Source: JAOAFZ01 sp964412815
GTDB taxonomy: Bacteria; Patescibacteriota; Microgenomatia; UBA1406; GWC2-37-13
Direction: 5' to 3'
NCBI GenBank assembly: GCA_964412815.1
Contig: CAYPQF010000021.1
Coordinates: 62,001 to 126,000 of the forward strand
Length of the DNA: 64,000 bases
The notes beneath the pieces are model-generated. The model ran no database searches. It was not told where the DNA came from and saw nothing but the letters and a program-made list of their open reading frames with translations. Positions within the stretch are counted from its first letter, which is position 1. Each line of letters begins with the position of its first letter. This document shows, piece after piece, positions 37,187-46,579 of the stretch. The position numbers and the translations under genes were made by a program.

Positions 37187-39427
37187 ATGAGTAAAAGTCC
37201 GTCTTACTTTATCTCTCATCAGATTGCGAATTTTTTTGAAGGAGTTATTAACTTCTATCTCTTCATCCCGTATATTTTCTCGGTAACCACTCTCCTCAGA
37301 ACACTGTTTTCACCGTGGAAAGGACTTACTGACAAAAGCCACTCACGCGGGCTCAACATGAACGATCTGTTTAATGTGATGATGTTTAATCTGATCTCGG
37401 TCGGTATCGGATTTATGGTGCGGAGTTTTATGCTCTTTATCTTTTGTATTGTTCAGTCTCTCTATATTATTCTGATGCCGGTACTGATTGCTGTCTACCT
37501 GCTCTTTACGCCGGTCCAGTTTCTGCTGTTTCTGATAACTCCCACAGAAGAGGAACAGAAAGAACGGGAAAAGCAGCAGTTTATTAAAACTCATGCGCTC
37601 ACCGAAGCCAGTAAGGCGTATGTCGAACAATGGTTTGAGTATATGTACCAGCAACGGTACTACAAATCGCAATGGTGGAAGCTGCACAATCTGTTTGAGA
37701 TTGTTCCACTGGCCAACGACTGGGCAGCCGGATACACACCGAAGCTCGATCAGTTCAGTTCTGAGATGACCGGCGGTAGCTACCAGAAAAACAGAACTCA
37801 CATGGTGGGCAGGGAAGCAGAAGTAAAAGCGATAGAACAGGCCTTACTCCGTGCAGACGAAGCAAACGTTCTGCTGGTCGGAGGAGAAGGAGTTGGTAAA
37901 CACACCATCGTCGACGCCTTTGCACGGGATATCTATCATGGGAAATGTAATCCACTTATTGCCTATAAGCGAGTCCTCAAGCTCCATATGGATCAGATTC
38001 TCTCGACCTATACCGATCCGACCGAACGGGAGGCATTTTTCGGTAAACTGCTGGCAGAAGCAATGAAATCAAAAAACGTGATACTCGTGATTGATGATAT
38101 TGATACCTATATCTCCGGGGGCAGCCCGGACCGGGTTGATCTGTCCGGTCCGATAGAAGAGTATGGAAAATCGAGCCAGCTTCAGATTATCGGTATTACA
38201 ACTCCGTTCGACTACGACAAATACATCTTCTTTAATGAACGCATGCGACTGCTGTTTGACAAAGTAGAGGTGAAAGAGATAACCAAACAACAAACCATGC
38301 AGGTGTTATTTGATATGACGCCGCAGTTTGAACGACGCTACCGTGTATACATTCCATTCGAAACGCTGGCAGCTGTGGTAGAGAAAAGTGATTTCTTTAT
38401 TACGACCATTCCGTTTCCGGGCAAAGCAGTAGAGCTGCTGGATAATGTCTGCGTCTACGTAAACGAGCATATCAAGCAGCGTGTGGTGCTTCCGGAGGTT
38501 GTAGATACCGTACTCAGTGCGCAAACACACACACCGACGACACTAACCGAAGAGATGAAGCAAAAGCTGCTGAATATGGAGTCTCAGCTTCAGACTAATG
38601 TGGTAAATCAACCCGAGGCATTACATGAGTTGTCCGCGGCGATGCGCCGAGCCTTCCTGCTGCTGGGAAAGCGACGTAAGCCACTGGCCAGCTTTCTCTT
38701 TTTAGGTCCGACAGGCGTCGGTAAAACCGAAATAGCCAAAACAATTACCAATACCTTTTTCAACTCGGACAAAGCAATGATGCGATTTGATATGTCGCTC
38801 TATCAGTCTACAGATGATATCCCGAAGCTGGTTGGCTCTTCGGAAACTCAGAATCCAGGACTGCTCACCACCGCCATCCGGGAACAGCCCTATGGGGTGC
38901 TCTTGCTGGACGAAATTGAAAAAGCGGACAAGAACCTGCTGAATATCTTCCTTACCATTCTTGACGAAGGGTACTTTACCGACGGTTTTGGTCAGCGGGT
39001 TGACTGTAAAAATCTCGTTATCATCGCAACCAGTAACGCCGGCGCAGACTTTTTATACGAGACGATGCGTACCGGCAAAACTGTGAGTGATAACGAACTG
39101 ATTGCCCATCTGATTGAAAAGCGCTACTATACGCCGGAATTCCTGAACCGGTTTGACGGAGTGGTCGCGTTCCGGCCCATCCAGGGAAACAGCATGCTGC
39201 CGATTGCGCGAAAATTTATGCAGCAGATCGAAAAAAATGTCATGGATCTCTATCAAGTCAAACTGGAAGTGGCGGATGCTACCCTCGAACAGGTGCTGGC
39301 AAATAATGTTGATCCGGCCTTTGGTGCCCGTAACCTGGAACGGGTATTGCGTGATCAAATTGAGGATCAGGTTGCTCAGCTCATCCTTTCCAACAAAGCA
39401 CAGCCAGGTTCTACCATTCGCATGTAA
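37187..39427 (+). CDS. Membrane-anchored ClpB/ClpC-type AAA+ ATPase
   Basis: The 746-residue protein has two or three membrane helices in the first about 120 residues instead of the usual Clp N-domain, then a linker and two AAA+ modules. D1 has Walker A GGEGVGKHT near residue 232 and Walker B VILVIDDID, with Asp where most have Glu. D2 has Walker A GPTGVGKTE near 507, Walker B LLLDEIEKA near 575, the sensor TSNAG and a Clp C-terminal domain with FGARNLERVL. No ClpP-binding loop is obvious. It may unfold or remodel proteins at the membrane. An upstream in-frame codon at 37040 lies before the -10 box and is rejected as start. Confidence 0.85.
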   Translation: MSKSPSYFISHQIANFFEGVINFYLFIPYIFSVTTLLRTLFSPWKGLTDKSHSRGLNMNDLFNVMMFNLISVGIGFMVRSFMLFIFCIVQSLYIILMPVLIAVYLLFTPVQFLLFLITPTEEEQKEREKQQFIKTHALTEASKAYVEQWFEYMYQQRYYKSQWWKLHNLFEIVPLANDWAAGYTPKLDQFSSEMTGGSYQKNRTHMVGREAEVKAIEQALLRADEANVLLVGGEGVGKHTIVDAFARDIYHGKCNPLIAYKRVLKLHMDQILSTYTDPTEREAFFGKLLAEAMKSKNVILVIDDIDTYISGGSPDRVDLSGPIEEYGKSSQLQIIGITTPFDYDKYIFFNERMRLLFDKVEVKEITKQQTMQVLFDMTPQFERRYRVYIPFETLAAVVEKSDFFITTIPFPGKAVELLDNVCVYVNEHIKQRVVLPEVVDTVLSAQTHTPTTLTEEMKQKLLNMESQLQTNVVNQPEALHELSAAMRRAFLLLGKRRKPLASFLFLGPTGVGKTEIAKTITNTFFNSDKAMMRFDMSLYQSTDDIPKLVGSSETQNPGLLTTAIREQPYGVLLLDEIEKADKNLLNIFLTILDEGYFTDGFGQRVDCKNLVIIATSNAGADFLYETMRTGKTVSDNELIAHLIEKRYYTPEFLNRFDGVVAFRPIQGNSMLPIARKFMQQIEKNVMDLYQVKLEVADATLEQVLANNVDPAFGARNLERVLRDQIEDQVAQLILSNKAQPGSTIRM

Positions 39428-39458
39428 TCGTTCTTTTTTTAGGCTAGAATAAACCAAT

Positions 39459-40268
39459 ATGGGATTACTTATCACTGTTGAGGGGGGAGAGTACCTCGGA
39501 AAAACCACTATCTGTATTCCTGGCGTTGAACATGTCTTTCGTCGCGCCGGTATTGAAATTCAATCAAGTCGCGAACCCGGGGGAACACCGGAGGCAGAAG
39601 CCATTCGGGCAGAAATCTTTACCAAAGCCGAACAGGGCGCAACGGCCAAAGAACTGGCCTTACTTTTTAATAAAGCCCGTAAAATTCATCTGGACCAGGT
39701 GATTACACCCTATCTGGGTGCACAAAAAGAACAGGACCGGGTGATGGTCCTGGACCGTTACCTGGACTCCACCCGTATCTATCAAGGGATGGAAGGCGGT
39801 ATTGATCTGAACGAACTACGTCAGATGGAACAGGAGTATGTACAGGGGTATTATCCTGATATCACCTTTATTTTATATATTCCGGAAAAACAATTTCCCA
39901 CTATCATGAAGGCCCGGCATCTGGTGGCCGAACACGATTCCATGCGCTCTCATACCAAATGGGATGCGGACTCATTTGAAAAGCAGTATCAGCGACAGCA
40001 GTTCTACCTGCAACTGCCGGATATTGCGGCCCGCTTCGGAGAACAGCGAACGTTTATCCTTGTCGACGCTGCCCGGCACCCATTCGACGTTATTGGATCA
40101 CTGATCTCCGCTATGGGAGCGTATATAGATACCCATAACGGGGTGCATCAGAAAGAGGTAGGACGCAGACTGCACCAGGCGTTCAAAGAACTGCAGAAAG
40201 AACCGATCTGGATGTACATGGAAAAAGCATGGAAAAAACAGCAGCTTATGATTCAGAAGTTGCCGTAA
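39459..40268 (+). CDS. tmk: Thymidylate kinase-like protein
   Basis: dTMP kinase makes dTDP for DNA synthesis. The 269-residue product has a P-loop GGEYLGKTT (residues 9-17), the Tmk motif REPGGTPEAEAIR, and the DRYLDSTRIYQG segment of the family. The P-loop differs from the common EGxDGAGKTT, and the C-terminal part is about 60 residues longer than usual. A TAGAAT box lies 8 bases before the ATG. It follows the Clp gene by 31 bases. Confidence 0.8.
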   Translation: MGLLITVEGGEYLGKTTICIPGVEHVFRRAGIEIQSSREPGGTPEAEAIRAEIFTKAEQGATAKELALLFNKARKIHLDQVITPYLGAQKEQDRVMVLDRYLDSTRIYQGMEGGIDLNELRQMEQEYVQGYYPDITFILYIPEKQFPTIMKARHLVAEHDSMRSHTKWDADSFEKQYQRQQFYLQLPDIAARFGEQRTFILVDAARHPFDVIGSLISAMGAYIDTHNGVHQKEVGRRLHQAFKELQKEPIWMYMEKAWKKQQLMIQKLP

Positions 40269-40358
40269 ACCGGATTGATATATATTGCTCACACTGCATG
40301 TCACTGCTGCACAGTTACACCCTGACGTATCCGAATTTCTGCTACAATTGAGATTGAT

Positions 40359-40766
40359 ATGGACAAGAAGCTGTTGGGTATGATGATGCTGTTTTTTCTC
40401 GCCTTCACGATATTTATGTCGTTTATCCTCTTTAATGACCAGCTCACCAGTGTGACCCGTGCCAGTACGGACATCATCGCTTCAGATAAATCTCTGATCT
40501 TTGCCTGGCCACTCGAAGTTGACGCCAATAACACTGATACGGCCGAAGTCACCGTCTTTGTCCGGAACGATGAAGGACGCGGTGTTTCTGATAAAACAGT
40601 CCGTCTTTCCACTACGGTTGGATCGGTACAGGAGGCCGGCGTGGTTACCGATGCAAATGGCAAAGCAGTCTTTACGATCAGTTCGGGTACACCTGGTGTT
40701 GCAGAAATAACCGCTGTCGTAGATAATATTACCATTCAGCGAACAGTTACCATAAAATTTAACTAA
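40359..40766 (+). CDS. Membrane-anchored bacterial Ig-like (Big1) protein
   Basis: The 135-residue protein has an N-terminal membrane anchor (about residues 5-27) and one Ig-like domain related to invasin/intimin Big1 repeats, with the pattern VFVRNDEGRGVSDKTVRLS, then VTDANGKAVFTISS. It is probably displayed on the outer face of the membrane. A TACAAT box lies 10 bases before the ATG. It precedes galU by only 9 bases. Confidence 0.75.
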   Translation: MDKKLLGMMMLFFLAFTIFMSFILFNDQLTSVTRASTDIIASDKSLIFAWPLEVDANNTDTAEVTVFVRNDEGRGVSDKTVRLSTTVGSVQEAGVVTDANGKAVFTISSGTPGVAEITAVVDNITIQRTVTIKFN

Positions 40767-40775
40767 TACACACCT

Positions 40776-41654
40776 ATGAAAATCAGAAAAGTCATTATTC
40801 CTGCCGCAGGCTTTGGAACCCGTTTTTTACCACAGACCAAGGCAATGCCAAAAGAGATGCTTCCTATTGTAGATAAACCGGTTATCCAATATGTGGTAGA
40901 AGAAGCAGTTGAATCCGGCATCGAAGACGTAATTATCGTAACCGGCTCAAATAAACGTGCCATCGAAGATCATTTTGACAAACCGGGCCAGGATCTGATT
41001 CAGAATCTGGTAGACGGAGGGAAACAGCATATGCTGGACGAATTGAAGCATATCTCGGAGATGGCTAATTTTATCTATATCCGCCAGAAAGGGCCCTATG
41101 GAAACGGCACTCCGGTATTATCTGCTGAACCCGTCATTAAAGATGAACCGTTCGCCGTATTATGGGGAGATGAATTTATCTCAGCGCAGCCTCAGCGTCT
41201 GAAGCAGATGATCGAGGTCTACGAAAAATACCCGGGAATCGTCATCTCCGGAGTTAAAATCGAAAAAAAAGAAGATTTAAAACGCTATGGAATTGCTGAA
41301 CTGGAACAGGTTGAAGGCAATGTTCATAAAATTAAGCGCATTGTCGAGAAACCTGATCCTGAGGATGCTCCATCAAACATCGCAACGCATGGCGCCTACA
41401 TCCTGCCACCGGAGATTTTTGATGCACTGCGCCGTGTCAAACCGGGTAAGGGGGGAGAAGTCTGGCTGGTAGATGCAATCAATCTGCTGAAAGAAGAAGG
41501 TATGGGAACCTACGCAGTAGTACTTGATAACGCCAAATACTACGATACCGGAAACAAAGTAGAGTATATGAAAACAATCGTAGATATTGCCTTAAAACAT
41601 CCCGAGGTAAATGGCGAATTCCGCACCTATCTCAAGAGTCTCGATCTGGGATAA
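40776..41654 (+). CDS. galU: UTP-glucose-1-phosphate uridylyltransferase
   Basis: GalU makes UDP-glucose for surface polysaccharide synthesis. The 292-residue protein shows the nucleotide-binding motif AAGFGTRFLPQTKAMPKEM near residues 9-27, the VEEAVESGIEDVIIVTG region, the WGDEF metal-binding site, VEKP and the C-terminal YYDTGNKVEYMKT. Length and motifs are fully typical. It may be transcribed with the Ig-like gene just upstream. Confidence 0.94.
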   Translation: MKIRKVIIPAAGFGTRFLPQTKAMPKEMLPIVDKPVIQYVVEEAVESGIEDVIIVTGSNKRAIEDHFDKPGQDLIQNLVDGGKQHMLDELKHISEMANFIYIRQKGPYGNGTPVLSAEPVIKDEPFAVLWGDEFISAQPQRLKQMIEVYEKYPGIVISGVKIEKKEDLKRYGIAELEQVEGNVHKIKRIVEKPDPEDAPSNIATHGAYILPPEIFDALRRVKPGKGGEVWLVDAINLLKEEGMGTYAVVLDNAKYYDTGNKVEYMKTIVDIALKHPEVNGEFRTYLKSLDLG

Positions 41655-41720
41655 CCTTTGTAAGGAAATCAGCAAACTATCTGCTATAATAGAGATTCTT
41701 TATATTAGTATCAATTTCTA

Positions 41721-41748
41721 TTGATTTACATTGTCTTTTTGTTATAAT
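41721..41748 (+). promoter_or_regulatory. Promoter of rpsB
   Basis: TTGATT (41721-41726), 16-base spacer and TATAAT (41743-41748), with ATG only 5 bases later. It predicts a leaderless rpsB mRNA, so no room exists for the S2 autoregulatory leader known from other bacteria. Confidence 0.72.
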
Positions 41749-41753
41749 CTGAT

Positions 41754-42683
41754 ATGGCAAGTCCGCAAACAACCGAATCAACGAACGAGATCGAACAGCT
41801 GTTTAATCTGGGAGCTCATTTAGGTCACAGAAAAAGCCGCGTTCATCCAAAATCATATAAATATATCTACAAAGTTATCAATGGTGTCTCCATCATTGAT
41901 CTTACCAAGACTGTTGAACTGCTGAATAAGGCAAAAACATTCATGGAACAGCAGGCAAAAGAAGGAAAATCAATCCTTGTTGTTGCAACCAAGAAAAACA
42001 TTGCTGCGTTTACTTCTGAAATCTGCACTTCTCACAAGATTCCGTATACCACCTCAAAGTGGCTTCCGGGACTCTTAACTAACTTTGACACCATCATCGA
42101 GAACGTAAAGAAGATGGAAGAGATGAAATCAAATCGTGACTCAGGTGCTTGGGACCAGTTCGTCAAGCACGAACGTACCCGCATGTCCAAGGAGCTGTAT
42201 AAGCTGGAACGCTTCTACCGCGGACTGGAAGGAATGCGCAAGCGTCCGGATATGATCTTTATCATCGATGTCCGTAAAGAAAAGAATGCACTCAAAGAAG
42301 CTCAGACTTACAAGCTTCCTGTTGTTGCAATCGTTGATACCAACGCAAATCCAGAAACTGTAGATTATCCGATCATCATGAACGATGATGCTCCGGAAGT
42401 TGTTCAGCATGTCTTAACTGATCTGCTTGGCATTTATGCTAAGAACTATCAGGAACCAAAGAAAAAGACAGAAGTCGAAAAGGAAGCTGATAACACCGAA
42501 GCAAAAGCTGAACCGGCTGCACCTGCCAAGAAAGCTGCAAAAGCAGAAAAGGCTCCTGCCAAAAAAGCAGTAGAAAAGAAGGAAGCAGCAACAGAAGCTC
42601 CCGCACAGGAAGCTACTGAAGCAAAAGCGGATACAAAAGAAGAAAAAAAAGCTCCTGCTAAAAAAGCCGCCGCAAAAAAATAA
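41754..42683 (+). CDS. rpsB: 30S ribosomal protein S2 with Lys/Ala-rich tail
   Basis: S2 binds the 30S head. The 309-residue protein has the family features LFNLGAHLGHRKSRVHPK, IIDLTKTVELL, WLPGLLTNF and VDTNANPETVDYPI. The core ends near residue 230; an extra tail of about 75 residues is almost wholly Lys, Ala and Glu with PAKKA repeats. Such tails occur in some S2 proteins of small-genome lineages. tsf and frr follow in the conserved order. Confidence 0.95.
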   Translation: MASPQTTESTNEIEQLFNLGAHLGHRKSRVHPKSYKYIYKVINGVSIIDLTKTVELLNKAKTFMEQQAKEGKSILVVATKKNIAAFTSEICTSHKIPYTTSKWLPGLLTNFDTIIENVKKMEEMKSNRDSGAWDQFVKHERTRMSKELYKLERFYRGLEGMRKRPDMIFIIDVRKEKNALKEAQTYKLPVVAIVDTNANPETVDYPIIMNDDAPEVVQHVLTDLLGIYAKNYQEPKKKTEVEKEADNTEAKAEPAAPAKKAAKAEKAPAKKAVEKKEAATEAPAQEATEAKADTKEEKKAPAKKAAAKK

Positions 42684-42743
42684 GTTTGCTGCCGGCCTCT
42701 ATCTTAGGTATCATGAATTATTAGTATTTCATTCTATTGAACT

Positions 42744-43205
42744 ATGGCTCTCGACACACAAAAATTAAAACAGTTACGGGAAAAAACAGGCGTTTCTTTC
42801 TCTCTCTGTAAAAAAGCACTGGAAGAAAGTAACAATGATATGGCTAAAGCTGAAAAACTGCTGTCCGAATGGGGAGTAGAAAAAGCTGAAAAGAAAGCTG
42901 ACCGAGAAGCTTCTCAGGGTGGTATCTTCAGTTATATCCACCACAACAAAAAGATTGGAACCTTAATCGAACTGCGTTCAGAGACTGACTTCGTTTCTGG
43001 TAATGATGAATTCCAGAAACTGGGCCAGGAACTGGCTATGCAGCTCGCATTCTCAAAGACTGCTACACCGGAAGAATTTATGAACGAAACCTACATCCGT
43101 GATGGCAGTAAGACAGTCGAAATTCTGATCAAAGATGCTATACTGAAGTTTGGAGAGAATATTAAAATTGCCCGCATCCTTCGCTGGGATCTGGGTCAGG
43201 AATAA
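42744..43205 (+). CDS. tsf: Elongation factor Ts, short form
   Basis: EF-Ts recycles EF-Tu-GDP. The 153-residue protein has the UBA-like N-terminus LREKTGVSFSLCKKALEES and the catalytic TDFVSGNDEF motif. E. coli EF-Ts has 283 residues; here there is just one core subdomain and no coiled-coil, like minimal forms in Thermus. It lies 60 bases after rpsB and ends 6 bases before frr. The usual pyrH between tsf and frr is missing. Confidence 0.92.
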   Translation: MALDTQKLKQLREKTGVSFSLCKKALEESNNDMAKAEKLLSEWGVEKAEKKADREASQGGIFSYIHHNKKIGTLIELRSETDFVSGNDEFQKLGQELAMQLAFSKTATPEEFMNETYIRDGSKTVEILIKDAILKFGENIKIARILRWDLGQE

Positions 43206-43211
43206 TATACT

Positions 43212-43769
43212 ATGAACCCTGTTCAAGATTTTTCAAACGATGCAAAAAAGGTGATCGAGCACCTGAAAGAAGAACTCCAGGCAATTCGCACCGGACGAGC
43301 ATCATCTACCATTATAGAAGGTATGGTTGTCGAAACATATGGCGGCTCCACCAAGATGAAGCTGATGGAGATGTCTTCGATCACCAGTGAAGGACCAACC
43401 ACACTGGTAGTTACCCCTTATGATGCCTCGACTGTTCAGGATATCGAAAAAGCATTCCTTAAATCTCCCCTCGGACTGACACCAAAAGTGCAGGGAAACC
43501 GCATTCTGATTGTATTCCCTGATCTTTCACAGGAACAGCGCGAAAAGTTTGTAAAGCTGGTCGGGCAGACCGTAGAAGAGCATAAGGTAAAGATCCGTGG
43601 ACTCCGTGATGATATTCGTAAAAAGATCAAGGCAAACTTCGATGCCAAGAGTATCACCGAAGACGATAAGTTTCGCCAGGAAAAAGATATTGATACCGCA
43701 ACTCAGAAGTTTAACGAAGAGATGCAGGACATGAAAGAAAAGAAAGAAGAGCAGATTCGCGCGCTCTAA
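43212..43769 (+). CDS. frr: Ribosome recycling factor
   Basis: RRF splits post-termination ribosomes with EF-G. The 185-residue protein has the IRTGRASSTIIEG motif, the YGG and MEMSSITSEGP segments and the C-terminal helix with RGLRDDIRKKIK. Length is standard. The gene closes the rpsB-tsf-frr operon just before a strong bidirectional terminator. Confidence 0.95.
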   Translation: MNPVQDFSNDAKKVIEHLKEELQAIRTGRASSTIIEGMVVETYGGSTKMKLMEMSSITSEGPTTLVVTPYDASTVQDIEKAFLKSPLGLTPKVQGNRILIVFPDLSQEQREKFVKLVGQTVEEHKVKIRGLRDDIRKKIKANFDAKSITEDDKFRQEKDIDTATQKFNEEMQDMKEKKEEQIRAL

Positions 43770-43786
43770 TACATAATAGACACCAC

Positions 43787-43820
43787 AAAAAAAAGAGAAC
43801 CCGCAGGTTCTCTTTTTTTT
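43787..43820. terminator. Bidirectional intrinsic terminator
   Basis: An A run, GAGAACC, a CGCA loop, GGTTCTC and a run of eight T. It serves frr on the plus strand and the convergent exported-protein gene on the minus strand. Confidence 0.9.
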
Positions 43821-43850
43821 TGGGCTTCAGCATCTTGCCTATGCCAGATA

Positions 43851-45404
43851 TTATTTTGTCTGCACAGCCTCGATGGCCTCAACCGGTTGTGAAACCGGCT
43901 GATCCATCTTCATCTCTGTTGCAGCACCACGGACGGTGTCATACATAGTGTATGGCATACTCACACCGGTGAACAGGAAAAAGGAGATGATAAAGACAAC
44001 GACGCTGATAATTCCCAGCCAGATGATAGTCGCACCAGCTGTGGCTACACCTGCCCAGAGTCCTTTCTTATAGCCGACAACGAGTGAAGGTGTGATAAAG
44101 AGGAACATATAGACACCGGCTGAGATCAACATAACGAGCATGGTAATTATCATATTGAGCTGATAGTAGTAATAGTTACCACTAATTGCAGCCATGATGA
44201 TAAATACCACTCCGGTATACAGCCCTATTACAATTGCAGTCAAAAACCCCACACCTGAGGTGAGCAACAGTGTTGTTCCCAGGTGTAACTGCTTTCCTGC
44301 AACGGTATTTGCAGCAGGACGGGGACCGGTTAGGCGCTTCCAGATCATTCTGCCCAGCAGAACTGCGACTACAACCAGGATAATCAGTACGAGAACACCG
44401 ATACCGATTTCAGATGCGTATAGCTGTACCCATGACTTTCCATAGGTACCTGCTACAGTATAGGTATCGTTTGGCTGAAGGTTACTTGCGTTTTTGACAA
44501 TCGAGCCATATCCAATCTGTTGATAAAATGAGTCAAGCTGAGCACTTGCAACGCCTCCTCCTGCTGAACCGAGCGCAACCTGTTCCAGCCCTTTCATATC
44601 GGTGTAACCGTAATCAACACCAGCTTGACCACTCTTCAGTTTCAACTCGGCATCGGTGCTAATTCCGACCTGAAGACTATTAATCTTATCTTTGACCATC
44701 GCTGTTTCAAATGAGTAGTCATATCCACCTGTCCAGTTTTTTGACGCATACCCCATACCACGGTATGAGAGAAGAATACTTCCTGATTCATTAACAGCGA
44801 GCGGGTAGGGAAGGGTAACGGTGATCGTAGTACCATTTAACGTGGTTTCTGCCTTAAAATACTGTGAATTACCATACCAGTAATCAAAATAGTTTGGTTC
44901 CTGGTATTCCAGACAAGGATCAGCTGCGGGATCGGTAGCACGAAGCGGCTGAGTTACCCCGTTCTGTGGAAACGCAATAGTCTCCTGTCGATACCGCAGA
45001 CACTGTCTTTCCCGAATCACTTGATACGCAACAATATCTTCAGGATTATCTTTTGGAACGGTAAAGGTGAGTGTGTCAAGTGGTTGCGTACCCAGATTTG
45101 AGAAAACAGTACGTAAGGTCACTACTGCTTCTCCGTTCCCACGGAACGTGACAGAGTACTTTTGATCCTGTCCTAGAAAGCCGATGGAAGGCACATCCTC
45201 TTTAGGAGGCATAATAAGATCGGAAGTCGCAGGAGTGTCAGCGGATGATTCAACATCCATCATACGATCAGGTGGCGGGGGCGGGGCAGACTCAGCCGGA
45301 GCAGATTCAATCTCACCCGGATTGGTAATGACCCCCTGGGCATATGTACTTACCGGAACAAATAACATCAACGCAGTGATTAAGACTGTTACTATGGTAT
45401 ACAT
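43851..45404 (-). CDS. Exported multi-pass membrane protein of unknown function
   Basis: The 517-residue protein has a signal peptide (MYTIVTVLITALMLFVPVSTYAQ is split here only by length; cleavage near Ala22), a Pro/Asp-rich stretch, a large outer beta-rich domain (about 70-315) and five or six membrane helices (about 320-490). I do not recognise the family; topology recalls DUF2207-type proteins. The start at 45404 is preferred over GTG 45440 because TAGTAT lies 8 bases upstream and it gives a clean signal peptide. Confidence 0.68.
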   Translation of the reverse strand: MYTIVTVLITALMLFVPVSTYAQGVITNPGEIESAPAESAPPPPPDRMMDVESSADTPATSDLIMPPKEDVPSIGFLGQDQKYSVTFRGNGEAVVTLRTVFSNLGTQPLDTLTFTVPKDNPEDIVAYQVIRERQCLRYRQETIAFPQNGVTQPLRATDPAADPCLEYQEPNYFDYWYGNSQYFKAETTLNGTTITVTLPYPLAVNESGSILLSYRGMGYASKNWTGGYDYSFETAMVKDKINSLQVGISTDAELKLKSGQAGVDYGYTDMKGLEQVALGSAGGGVASAQLDSFYQQIGYGSIVKNASNLQPNDTYTVAGTYGKSWVQLYASEIGIGVLVLIILVVVAVLLGRMIWKRLTGPRPAANTVAGKQLHLGTTLLLTSGVGFLTAIVIGLYTGVVFIIMAAISGNYYYYQLNMIITMLVMLISAGVYMFLFITPSLVVGYKKGLWAGVATAGATIIWLGIISVVVFIISFFLFTGVSMPYTMYDTVRGAATEMKMDQPVSQPVEAIEAVQTK

Positions 45405-45474
45405 ATTCTTTAATACTAGCACACTTGGAAATAGTTTCACATTCTTTCATAATGTTTTATTAAGCTGTACCCTG

Positions 45475-45480
45475 TACAAT
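45475..45480 (+). promoter_or_regulatory. -10 box of rseP
   Basis: TACAAT ends 7 bases before the rseP ATG, predicting a leaderless mRNA. Confidence 0.55.
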
Positions 45481-45487
45481 ATCTGAT

Positions 45488-46573
45488 ATGACAGTACTAG
45501 CATTCATCATAATCTTAAGTATTCTTGTATTTATTCATGAACTTGGACACTTTCTGGCCGCCAAAAAAGTCGGTGTCAAAGTGGAAGAGTTTGGACTTGG
45601 ATTCCCGCCGCGTGCGTTTGGCAAGAAAGTAGGAGAGACGTTGTATAGTTTGAATTGGCTGCCGATCGGTGGGTTCGTAAAAGTGTATGGAGAAGAATAT
45701 CACGAAGATGACAAAATTCCGACTAAAGATAAACAGCAGGCGTTTGTCTACAAAAAGCCATGGGAAAAGCTGTTTATTCTGGTAGCGGGCGTTGTGATGA
45801 ATTTTCTGCTCGGCTGGGTTCTGATCTCCTATCTGTTTACACAGGGCGTTCCACAGCCAACCGGTGTGGTAGAAATTCTTGCGGTAACAGAGAACTCTCC
45901 GGCTGCAACCGTCGGTCTCCAGAAAGGTGACCGGATTACTCAGCTGGAACAGAACGAGGAAGTTGTGAAGATTGAGCGGGTAGATCAGTTGATTAGCACA
46001 ACTGCCCGTTTTGCCGGTGAGCCTATGGTTATGACTGTCGAACGGGGAGAACAGACACAGGAGTTAACCATAACACCACGGGAAAATCCACCCAAAGGTG
46101 AAGGGTCTCTGGGTATTGAATTAAACACAGATGCAGCCTTTAAGATTCAGAAGTATCCATGGTATACCGCACCGTTTTACGGACTGCAACATGCCGCAAC
46201 TATTACGGCAACCATTCTGAGTGAACTGGGAAAAGCACTGGGACAGTTAATCACCTTTGATAAACCAGCTGTAGAGTTTAGTGGACCGATTGGCATTGCT
46301 AACTATACGGGTGTCGCAATTCAGTATGGCCCATCTGCGGTTATAGAATTAATAGCGTTACTTTCACTGAACCTGGCAGTAATCAATCTATTGCCGTTTC
46401 CGGCACTGGATGGAGGACGCGTCGTATTTGTACTCTACGAGTGGATCAGCGGCAAACGAGTCAATACAAACTTTGAGCGCTACCTGAACTTATTCGGTAT
46501 AATCGCTTTACTTACACTGACTGTTGTAGTAACATACTTTGATATAGTTAAATTATTCACCGGCGGTAAATAA
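45488..46573 (+). CDS. rseP: Site-2 metalloprotease RseP
   Basis: RseP is a zinc protease that cuts within membranes, releasing anti-sigma factors or clearing signal peptides. The 361-residue product has HELGH at residues 17-21, an N-terminal membrane helix, the GGFVKVYGE segment, one PDZ domain (about 120-205), and the second catalytic motif NLLPFPALDGGR near 300. Two-PDZ forms are longer; this is the single-PDZ form. It is followed after 6 bases by a CMP-kinase-like gene. Confidence 0.92.
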   Translation: MTVLAFIIILSILVFIHELGHFLAAKKVGVKVEEFGLGFPPRAFGKKVGETLYSLNWLPIGGFVKVYGEEYHEDDKIPTKDKQQAFVYKKPWEKLFILVAGVVMNFLLGWVLISYLFTQGVPQPTGVVEILAVTENSPAATVGLQKGDRITQLEQNEEVVKIERVDQLISTTARFAGEPMVMTVERGEQTQELTITPRENPPKGEGSLGIELNTDAAFKIQKYPWYTAPFYGLQHAATITATILSELGKALGQLITFDKPAVEFSGPIGIANYTGVAIQYGPSAVIELIALLSLNLAVINLLPFPALDGGRVVFVLYEWISGKRVNTNFERYLNLFGIIALLTLTVVVTYFDIVKLFTGGK

Positions 46574-46579
46574 CGACAC

